Shown in pieces: positions 1 through 5,735 of a DNA stretch of 5,735 nucleotides. The notes below the pieces were generated by a model. That model was given only the letters and a program-made list of their open reading frames with translations. It did not search any database and was not told the DNA's origin. Both the position numbers and the translations under genes were made by a program. Source of the stretch: an uncultured Flavobacterium sp. (GTDB taxonomy: Bacteria > Bacteroidota > Bacteroidia > Flavobacteriales > Flavobacteriaceae); NCBI GenBank assembly GCA_946479395.1, contig CAMLFV010000165.1, positions 1-5,735 of the forward strand. Direction: 5' to 3'. Each line of letters opens with the position of its first letter. The first letter of the stretch is position 1.

Positions 1-134
1 AACTACCTATTAATTCGGGTTATGCGTTGGGATATGGCTTTCAAACTGTTGTTGGGCCGTTGGAAATTAAACAATCTTATTCACCCGAAGTAAAAATCCA
101 TTACACATGGTTTAGTTTAGGGTTTTGGTTTTAA
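1..134 (+). CDS. C-terminal end of an outer membrane beta-barrel protein (partial)
   Basis: Only the last 43 codons are visible, from base 3 to the TAA at 132-134; the gene begins beyond the left edge. The reading holds alternating Gly/aromatic strand segments (GYALGYGFQTVVGPLEIKQS) and ends in HYTWFSLGFWF. The terminal Phe with alternating aromatic residues matches the C-terminal beta-signal recognised by the BAM complex, so the product is very probably inserted in the outer membrane. The segment with YGFQT followed by GPLEI resembles the last strands of Omp85/BamA-like 'surface antigen' barrels. In Flavobacteriia such ends often belong to patatin-like phospholipases with a C-terminal barrel. 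That identity is recollection plus inference, since no catalytic domain is visible; a BamA/TamA-family protein is the main alternative. The gene runs towards the efflux operon and shares its terminator hairpin. Confidence 0.65.
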   Translation, partial: LPINSGYALGYGFQTVVGPLEIKQSYSPEVKIHYTWFSLGFWF

Positions 135-143
135 TTGAATAAA

Positions 144-172
144 AAAGGCATCATTCTAAAAATGATGCCTTT
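144..172. terminator. Bidirectional intrinsic terminator between convergent genes
   Basis: A perfect 12-bp inverted repeat (AAAGGCATCATT and AATGATGCCTTT) surrounds a 5-base loop at 156-160. It lies 9 bases after the plus-strand barrel gene and 17 bases after the minus-strand channel gene, in the only space between their stop codons. On the minus strand the stem runs into TTTTTTATT, a good U-tract. On the plus strand the tail is CCTTTAGTTTGTT, which is weaker. The simplest reading is a shared Rho-independent terminator that closes the efflux operon and also stops transcription of the barrel gene. Position, symmetry and tail are seen directly; termination activity is inferred. Confidence 0.85.
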
Positions 173-189
173 AGTTTGTTGTATTGATT

Positions 190-1626
190 TTAATTTTGCC
201 AACCACCACCCAATGCTTTGTAAATTGCAACGGTGGTTTTTAGTTGAAGCATTTTTGTTTCAACTAAATCAAATTTTGCTTCTAAGGCTTCGCGTTGGGT
301 TAACAGAACTTCCATATAATCTGCGCGAGCCGATTTAAACAAATCGTTAGAAATTGTTACCGATTGTGTTAAAGCATCAACCTCTTGCGTTTTTAAATTG
401 TAGGTATTTTCTAAATTATCGATTTTAGAAAGCTGGTTTGCAACTTCAATATACGCCTTTAAAATGGTTTGTTCATAATTATAAACTGCCTGTATTTGCT
501 TGGCATTTGCATTGTAATAATCGGCTTTTATTGCGTTTCTGTTTACTAACGGAGCTACTAAATCGCCCGCCAAAGAATAAAGCAATGATTGCGGATTAAA
601 CAAATATTTTGGATTGAAGGCTTGGTAGCCAACACCCGCCGATATACCTAACGATGGATAAAAACGTGCTTTTGCCGATTTTATATCTAATTTAGAGGCA
701 GCCAATTCCATTTCTGCTTGTTTAATATCTGGACGATTTGCCAAAAGATCTGCCGGAAGCCCAGCATACATTGTTTGTGGAACTAAATTTTCAAACACTG
801 ACGAACTGCGTTCTACGTGCTGCGGAAATCGTCCAACCAAAAAATTAATCTCATTTTCGGTTTCTGTTATTTTCTGCTGAATTTCGTATTGTAACGCTGT
901 TGTTTTCAATACCTGAGCCTGAAATCGTTTTACAGCCAATTCATTTGCTCGAGCAGATTGCTTTAAAAGTTTTACTATTTGAAGCGCACTATTTTGAATT
1001 TCGATATTTTGCTGAACAATTTGCAATTCGTTATCTAACGCCAATAATTCATAGTACGATTGCGCAATTTCGGCAACTAAATTCGTTTTCATAAAATTCT
1101 GTCCTTCAACAGTTGCTAAATAGCGGTTTACGGCTGCTTTTTTGGCGTTGCGTAATTTACCCCAAATATCAGCCTCCCAATTGGCATAAACACCAATTCC
1201 TAAATCGGTTAACGGTTCGGGCATTTCTTTGCCGGGTTTAATATCGGTAGTAGCTTCCATTGCGCCAATATTGGTGTAACGTGCAACTTTATCAACACCA
1301 CCGCCCACTTTTACACCTACAAACGGTAAGTATTCACCTTTGCGTGCACGAATTTCATTCTTAGAAATTTCAATTTCCTGAAGCATAATGTTTAGTTCCT
1401 GATTGTTGGTCAATGCTTCCGAAATCAGTGTATGCAAATGCGGATCGCTAAAATATTGTTCCCAATTCATCTTCCCTGAATTAATGGTATCGTTTTGTGT
1501 CGATGAAAAATGTTCGGGAACCGATTTGTTTTCTGCTTTTTCCTGAATATTTATCGATTTACAGGCAGCCAAGCTTAAAAGTACGCAGCCTATCACCGCG
1601 TACTTATAAATTATTTTTTTGTTCAT
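190..1626 (-). CDS. RND efflux outer membrane channel lipoprotein (TolC/OprM/NodT family)
   Basis: This is the outer membrane exit duct of the pump: a trimeric channel whose long periplasmic helices meet the adaptor and permease. The 478 residues match the usual family length. The N-terminus is a lipoprotein signal peptide (lysines 3, 4 and 8, then a hydrophobic core) with lipobox L19-A-A-C22, so Cys22 should be lipidated. No acidic stretch follows the cysteine, so there is no surface-export signal. Two OEP repeats follow, at about 55-265 and 295-475. Family motifs include W150-E-A-D-I-W-G-K-L-R, Y191-Y-E-L-L-A-L, L290-P-A-D-L-L-A-N-R-P-D-I and the closing A-L-G-G-G-W near 471-476. The start is the ATG at 1624-1626, 3 bases after the permease stop; it gives a complete signal peptide, so no other start is needed. 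It is the last gene of the operon and ends 17 bases before the terminator hairpin. Substrate and partner range are unknown. Confidence 0.96.
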   Translation of the reverse strand: MNKKIIYKYAVIGCVLLSLAACKSINIQEKAENKSVPEHFSSTQNDTINSGKMNWEQYFSDPHLHTLISEALTNNQELNIMLQEIEISKNEIRARKGEYLPFVGVKVGGGVDKVARYTNIGAMEATTDIKPGKEMPEPLTDLGIGVYANWEADIWGKLRNAKKAAVNRYLATVEGQNFMKTNLVAEIAQSYYELLALDNELQIVQQNIEIQNSALQIVKLLKQSARANELAVKRFQAQVLKTTALQYEIQQKITETENEINFLVGRFPQHVERSSSVFENLVPQTMYAGLPADLLANRPDIKQAEMELAASKLDIKSAKARFYPSLGISAGVGYQAFNPKYLFNPQSLLYSLAGDLVAPLVNRNAIKADYYNANAKQIQAVYNYEQTILKAYIEVANQLSKIDNLENTYNLKTQEVDALTQSVTISNDLFKSARADYMEVLLTQREALEAKFDLVETKMLQLKTTVAIYKALGGGWQN

Positions 1627-1632
1627 TTACTA
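1627..1632 (-). promoter_or_regulatory. Double-stop translational junction, permease to channel gene
   Basis: On the minus strand the permease ends TAC TAG, is followed at once by an in-frame TAA, and then by the ATG of the channel gene. No purine-rich Shine-Dalgarno sequence is seen in the preceding 20 bases (AAAGATATTTAC). With so little space, the channel gene is probably translated by re-initiation of ribosomes that finish the permease, or by A/U-rich start recognition as is usual in Bacteroidota. The arrangement is seen directly; the mechanism is inferred. Confidence 0.6.
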
Positions 1633-4600
1633 GTAAATATCTTTAGTTAATGGCGTTTCATCTTCATTTTTAATCATTTTTCTACCATCTGCTAACTTTG
1701 CAAAAATGTAGTACAAGCCCGGAATAATCAATACCCCGAATACGGTTCCAAAGAACATTCCTCCCAAAGCAGATGCTCCAATGGTGTGGTTACCAATCGC
1801 TCCAGCTCCGTGTGCGAAAATCAAAGGAATCAATCCGGCGATAAAGGCAAAAGACGTCATAAGAATCGGGCGGAAACGAACAGTAGCAGCTTCAATTGCA
1901 GCGTCTAAAATGGTAGCACCGGCCTGCCTTTTCTGCACCGCATATTCTACAATAAGCACGGCATTTTTACCCAGCAAACCAATAAGCATAATTAAACCTA
2001 CCTGCGCATAGACATCGTTTGCCAAGCCCATTGCTTTTAACATAAAAAACGATCCGAAAATACCAACCGGTAACGATATAATAACGGCAAGTGGTAATAT
2101 AAAACTTTCGTACTGTGCGGCTAATACCAAATACACAAAAACCAATACTACACCGAATACATAAAGTGCTTCGTTGCCTCGTTGTGCTTCGTCAAAAGAT
2201 AAACCTTCCCAAGCAATTTTATAACCGTGTGGCAATGTTTTTACAGCCGTTTCGTTAATTGCGGCAATGGCATCGGCAGTAGTATAGCCAGCTGCTGGAA
2301 GCCCACGAATAGATGCTGAATTATACATGTTGTATCGGGTAATTTCGTTTGGACCTTGCGTTTTCTTTAATTTCATAAATGATGAATATGGAACCATTTC
2401 GCCCGTATCATTTTTTACATATAAGTTTAAGATATCTGAAGGAAGACTTCTAAATTCTGGCGATGATTGCACATAAACTTTAAAAAACTGACCAAAACGT
2501 ATGAATCCTTGTTCATACGTACTACCCACCAAAATATTCAGATTTTCCATGGCTTTACCAATTGATACGCCTTTTTGCATGGCTGCACTGTTGTCAAACT
2601 CCAACTCGTATTGCGGATAATTGGCGGCAAAGAATGTAAATACACCCGTAAGCTCTTTTCTTTTAGCAAGATTTTCCATGAATTGCTTGTTTATTTTATC
2701 GAATTCATGATAATCTGTTGTTGCATTTTGATCGAGTAAACGCAATGAAAAACCTCCCGATGAACCAAAACCAGGAATTGCCGGCGGTTCAAAAAACTCA
2801 ATTACGGCACCTAAATTTCTGGTTTTACTTTCTAGTTCTTCCATAATTTCGGTTACGTTATGTTCTCTATCGCCCCAACTTTTTAAATTAATTAAACATG
2901 TACCAGCGTTAGATCCACGACCTTCGGTCATAATTTCGTATCCTGCCAAAGATGAAACAGATTCTACACCATCGACTTCTTTACATATCTTTTGAAGATT
3001 TCTGGCTACCTGATTGGTTTGCTCTAAAGTTGATCCTGGAGGTGTTTGAATTACCGCATAAATAGTTCCTTGGTCTTCACTAGGAATGAATCCGCCCGGT
3101 AAAAACTGATTTTGAACGTAAATTCCGGCACAAAAAACAATTAAAATGGTCCAGGTAACCGATTTTCTGTTTACGATTCTTTTTAAAATACGTACATATT
3201 TTCCTGTAAGTTTATCGAACCCACGGTTAAACAAATCAATAAAACGAGTAAGTATATTTACTTTTTTAGGTTTACCGTGATTGTTTTTAAGCGATATGGC
3301 GCATAAAACCGGTGTTAATGTTAAAGCGATAACCGCTGATATTACAATAGAGCTTGCCATAGTTATAGAAAACTGTCGGTAGAAAGTTCCAACTGGACCA
3401 GTCATAAACGAAATTGGCAAAAACACCGATACCATTACCATGGTTATTGCAATGATGGCACCACTTATTTCACCCATAACTTCCTTAACCGCTTTGTAGG
3501 GCGATACATGTTTTTCTTCCATTTTGGCATGAACCGCCTCCACAACGACAATCGCATCATCAACCACAATACCAATTGCTAAAACAAGTGCAAATAAGGT
3601 TACCAAGTTAATTGATAAACCAAAAATCTGCATGACAAAAAAGGCTCCGATTAACGAAACAGGTACTGCGATAATTGGAATTATTGTAGAACGCCAATCG
3701 CCTAAGAAAATAAAAACAACTACGGCTACCAATATAAAAGCATCTCGCAAGGTATGTAAAACTTGTTCTATTGATGCATCTAAAAACTGCGATACATCGT
3801 AACTTATCTTATAATCTACACCTGGAGGAAAATTCTGTTTCATTTCCTCTAACTTCAATTTTACCTGTTCGATAACTTCGTTGGCATTACTTCCATAATT
3901 CTGTTTTAACATGATGGATGCCGATGGATCTCCATCCAAATTAGAATAGATATCGAAAAATTCACTACCTAATTCTACTTTGGCAATGTCTTTTAGTTTG
4001 ATATTTTCTCCATCGGAATTTGCTCGAATAATAATTCCTTCATACTCTTCGGGCTTATTGTATTGTCCTTTATAAGTTAAAACGTATTCTAACGACTGTG
4101 CAGCTATGCCCGAACTTTGACCAATTCTACCAGGGCGACCAATAATACTTTGTTCGCCAATAGCCGTCATCACTTCATCTACCGAAACATTGTAAGCACG
4201 CATACGCTCTGGGTTTAACCAAATGCGCATGGCATAACGGCGGCTTCCTAAAATTTGCGCTTTGGCAATACCTTTTACTCGGTTAATTTCTGGAATAATG
4301 TTTACGGTTGCGTAATTGTACAAAAACTTTTCGTCCATGCTTTTGTTTTTGCTGTACAAATTCACGTACATAAGCATACTTGGCTGAATAGGTGTAACAA
4401 TAACTCCTTCTTTCTGAACCAATTCGGGCAGCAACGGCATTACCTGATCTACCCTGGTTTTTACCAATACAACGGCTTCGTTAGGATCGGTACCAGGATC
4501 AAAAACAACATTTAAAGTAGCTTCGCCGGCGCTAGTTGCATCGGTAGATATATACCGCATTCCTTGTACACCGTTAATGGCATTTTCTAAAGTAATAAGC

Positions 4601-4782
4601 GATGATTTCACCAAAACGTCGGCACTTGCACCAGGATAAGCAATAAAAACACTTACTGTTGTTGGTGCAATTTGAGGGAATTGTGAGGTTGGTAGTTGCT
4701 TAATTGCTAACGACCCCACAAAGAGAATTATGACCGATATTACAATTGCAAATACCGGTCTGTGTATCATTTTTTTAAACAT
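1630..4782 (-). CDS. RND multidrug efflux permease, HAE1/AcrB family
   Basis: This is the inner membrane pump of the tripartite complex. It is a trimeric proton antiporter that takes substrates from the periplasm and outer leaflet and passes them to the channel. Its 1050 residues equal the AcrB length, and the layout is standard: TM1 about 11-30, porter and docking loop about 35-335, TM2-6 about 343-497, TM7 about 541-560, second periplasmic loop about 565-870, TM8-12 about 874-1027, then a charged tail. The proton relay is complete: D408 and D409 in TM4 (IGIVVDDAIVVVE), K939 in TM10 (GKNAVLIVEY), and R969 and T976 in TM11 (RFRPILMTS), matching AcrB D407/D408/K940/R971/T978. Other family marks are F459-M-T-G-P-V-G and Y468-R-Q-F-S-I-T-M. 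Aligned by eye, most AcrB hydrophobic-trap phenylalanines are replaced, so AcrB substrates should not be assumed. The ATG at 4780-4782 is chosen because MFKKMIHRPV is the usual family start; Met5 would lose conserved residues. It follows the adaptor stop by 15 bases. Confidence 0.98.
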   Translation of the reverse strand: MFKKMIHRPVFAIVISVIILFVGSLAIKQLPTSQFPQIAPTTVSVFIAYPGASADVLVKSSLITLENAINGVQGMRYISTDATSAGEATLNVVFDPGTDPNEAVVLVKTRVDQVMPLLPELVQKEGVIVTPIQPSMLMYVNLYSKNKSMDEKFLYNYATVNIIPEINRVKGIAKAQILGSRRYAMRIWLNPERMRAYNVSVDEVMTAIGEQSIIGRPGRIGQSSGIAAQSLEYVLTYKGQYNKPEEYEGIIIRANSDGENIKLKDIAKVELGSEFFDIYSNLDGDPSASIMLKQNYGSNANEVIEQVKLKLEEMKQNFPPGVDYKISYDVSQFLDASIEQVLHTLRDAFILVAVVVFIFLGDWRSTIIPIIAVPVSLIGAFFVMQIFGLSINLVTLFALVLAIGIVVDDAIVVVEAVHAKMEEKHVSPYKAVKEVMGEISGAIIAITMVMVSVFLPISFMTGPVGTFYRQFSITMASSIVISAVIALTLTPVLCAISLKNNHGKPKKVNILTRFIDLFNRGFDKLTGKYVRILKRIVNRKSVTWTILIVFCAGIYVQNQFLPGGFIPSEDQGTIYAVIQTPPGSTLEQTNQVARNLQKICKEVDGVESVSSLAGYEIMTEGRGSNAGTCLINLKSWGDREHNVTEIMEELESKTRNLGAVIEFFEPPAIPGFGSSGGFSLRLLDQNATTDYHEFDKINKQFMENLAKRKELTGVFTFFAANYPQYELEFDNSAAMQKGVSIGKAMENLNILVGSTYEQGFIRFGQFFKVYVQSSPEFRSLPSDILNLYVKNDTGEMVPYSSFMKLKKTQGPNEITRYNMYNSASIRGLPAAGYTTADAIAAINETAVKTLPHGYKIAWEGLSFDEAQRGNEALYVFGVVLVFVYLVLAAQYESFILPLAVIISLPVGIFGSFFMLKAMGLANDVYAQVGLIMLIGLLGKNAVLIVEYAVQKRQAGATILDAAIEAATVRFRPILMTSFAFIAGLIPLIFAHGAGAIGNHTIGASALGGMFFGTVFGVLIIPGLYYIFAKLADGRKMIKNEDETPLTKDIY

Positions 4783-4797
4783 GTTGTAGTATTTTAA
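4783..4797 (-). promoter_or_regulatory. Adaptor-permease spacer with A-rich start region
   Basis: Read on the minus strand, the 15-base spacer is TTAAAATACTACAAC, directly before the permease ATG. It contains no GGAGG-like ribosome binding site; it is rich in A and T, as is common before start codons in Bacteroidota. It is too short to hold a separate promoter together with a transcript leader, which supports co-transcription of permease and adaptor. Confidence 0.45.
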
Positions 4798-5735
4798 TTA
4801 CTCTGCATACAATTCTAAACTAGACAATGCTTTTTGAGGAGTGATGAATTTGTAAGATATTTTATCGTTCTCTTTTACCAAACGAAGACCATCGAGAAGA
4901 ATTTTATCTTCTTTCTGAATACCCGACGCTACTATATAAACATGTGGAATTTCGGCAGTAATTTTAATTTCGCGTGCCTTTACGGTATTGTTTTTTGATA
5001 CTACAAAAACGTATTTTTTATCTAAAACCTCAAAAGTTGCTTTTTGCGGAATAAGTAGCGCATTTTTATGCGGTGTAGTAATTACAACATTTCCTGTTTG
5101 TCCAAAACGCAACAAACCTTTATCGTTTAAGAAAGTAGCACGATAAGCAATATTACCCGTTTGATTATCAAAATCGGCTTCAATTGTTTCTACAACACCA
5201 TCTTTATCAAACATTTTACCATTCGCCATTTTTAAACCTACATGTAGCAAACCATCTTGTGGTTTTGTACTCATTTGGTCTAAATATTCTGCTTCGGGAA
5301 CGTTGAAATAAACCCACATTTTGCTGTTATCAGCCAATTCAGTCATTAGATCGCCTTCGGTAATTAAACTTCCAACACGCACGTGAAATCGGTCAACAAT
5401 ACCATCAAAGGGTGCCCTAATTTCGGTAAACTGTAAATGTGTGTTCATTGCAGTTACTTCGGCTTGGGCTTTATTGTATCGAGCCTTAGCCATAGCCAAT
5501 TCGTTGGCTGCAACTACGTTATTATCATAAAGTTGTTTGGTATTTTTATATTCAATTTGTGCGTAATCAGCCTCGGCTTTTGCCCGGTTTACATCGGCTT
5601 CGTAAAGATTGGGCATAATTTTAAACAGTAACTGTCCTTTTTTTACAAACTGACCTTCATCTACATAAATCTTTTGCAGATACCCTTTTTCCTGTGCACG
5701 AATTTCGATATGATTTACCGATCTTATCTGTGCCA
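4798..5735 (-). CDS. RND efflux periplasmic adaptor (AcrA-type membrane fusion protein), N-terminus missing
   Basis: The adaptor bridges permease and channel in the periplasm. The open frame continues to the right edge, giving 311 visible residues (last full codon at 5731-5733) and a TAA at 4798-4800. By comparison with AcrA-like proteins of roughly 370-400 residues, about 60-70 residues are missing, including the signal peptide or lipobox. Visible domains, numbered from the first visible residue: first lipoyl half about 8-40 (IEIRAQEKGYLQKIYVDEGQ), short alpha-hairpin about 43-101, second lipoyl half about 102-132 (TEIRAPFDGIVD), beta-barrel about 133-215 (DNQTGNIAYRATF, LRFGQTGNV), membrane-proximal domain to about 300. 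The internal Met at 5614-5616 is not the start, because a conserved lipoyl half lies upstream of it. This is the first of the three pump genes, so the operon promoter must be to its right. The channel-docking RLS positions of the hairpin read N64, L68, A75 in my alignment. Confidence 0.95.
   Translation of the reverse strand, partial: AQIRSVNHIEIRAQEKGYLQKIYVDEGQFVKKGQLLFKIMPNLYEADVNRAKAEADYAQIEYKNTKQLYDNNVVAANELAMAKARYNKAQAEVTAMNTHLQFTEIRAPFDGIVDRFHVRVGSLITEGDLMTELADNSKMWVYFNVPEAEYLDQMSTKPQDGLLHVGLKMANGKMFDKDGVVETIEADFDNQTGNIAYRATFLNDKGLLRFGQTGNVVITTPHKNALLIPQKATFEVLDKKYVFVVSKNNTVKAREIKITAEIPHVYIVASGIQKEDKILLDGLRLVKENDKISYKFITPQKALSSLELYAE

Noticed and set aside
135..338. Plus-strand open frame starting in the gap and running into the channel gene
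   Set aside because: It is antisense to the 3' end of a clear channel gene, its first part reads through the terminator hairpin, and the peptide shows no recognisable domain.
1781..2011. Plus-strand open frames opposite the pump genes (also near 900-1094, 4255-4515 and 5437-5631)
   Set aside because: Each is fully antisense to a well-conserved pump gene, has no recognisable motif, and is explained by codon bias of the opposite strand.
4768..4770. Met5 as an alternative permease start
   Set aside because: The family usually begins with a few basic residues before the IHRPV stretch, as MFKKMIHRPV does; starting at Met5 would remove the lysines that set TM1 topology.
5614..5616. Met codon as the start of the adaptor gene
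   Set aside because: The frame stays open to the right edge, and the 39 residues upstream of this Met form a conserved lipoyl half (RAQEKGYLQKIYVDEGQ), so this Met is internal and the gene is cut by the window edge.
1..5735. A previously undescribed system, mobile element, CRISPR array or RNA gene
   Set aside because: Every stretch longer than 60 bases is accounted for by a barrel-protein end or by the three pump genes. I saw no terminal inverted repeats, direct repeat arrays, transposase or tRNA-like folds. The gene order adaptor-permease-channel is classic for RND pumps.

Overview
The window comes from an A+T-rich genome that looks like Bacteroidota, most likely class Flavobacteriia. This rests on protein style (a NodT/OprM-type outer membrane lipoprotein, a short-hairpin RND adaptor, a barrel end finishing in SLGFWF) and on the absence of Shine-Dalgarno-like sequence before the internal start codons. 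It is an inference; no phylogenetic marker gene is present.

Almost the whole window is one minus-strand operon for a tripartite RND (resistance-nodulation-division) efflux pump, read from right to left. It starts with a periplasmic adaptor (membrane fusion protein) cut off by the right edge, continues with a complete 1050-residue inner membrane HAE1/AcrB-type proton-driven permease, and ends with a complete 478-residue TolC/OprM-type outer membrane channel lipoprotein. The gaps are 15 and 3 bases, so the genes are almost certainly co-transcribed. The promoter and any local regulator lie beyond the right edge. The proton-relay residues of the permease are all present and no gene is broken, so the pump looks functional. 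Its substrate cannot be read from the sequence. By-eye alignment to E. coli AcrA/AcrB suggests a drug pocket with few aromatic residues and a divergent adaptor tip.

At the left edge, the last 43 codons of a plus-strand gene encode the final strands of an outer membrane beta-barrel, possibly the barrel domain of a patatin-like phospholipase. It converges on the efflux operon. The 55-base gap between the two stop codons holds one strong 12-bp hairpin that can act as a terminator for both strands.

I see no mobile element, CRISPR array, RNA gene or long DNA repeat. I do not think the window contains a previously undescribed system. The points worth a second look are details of the pump components.
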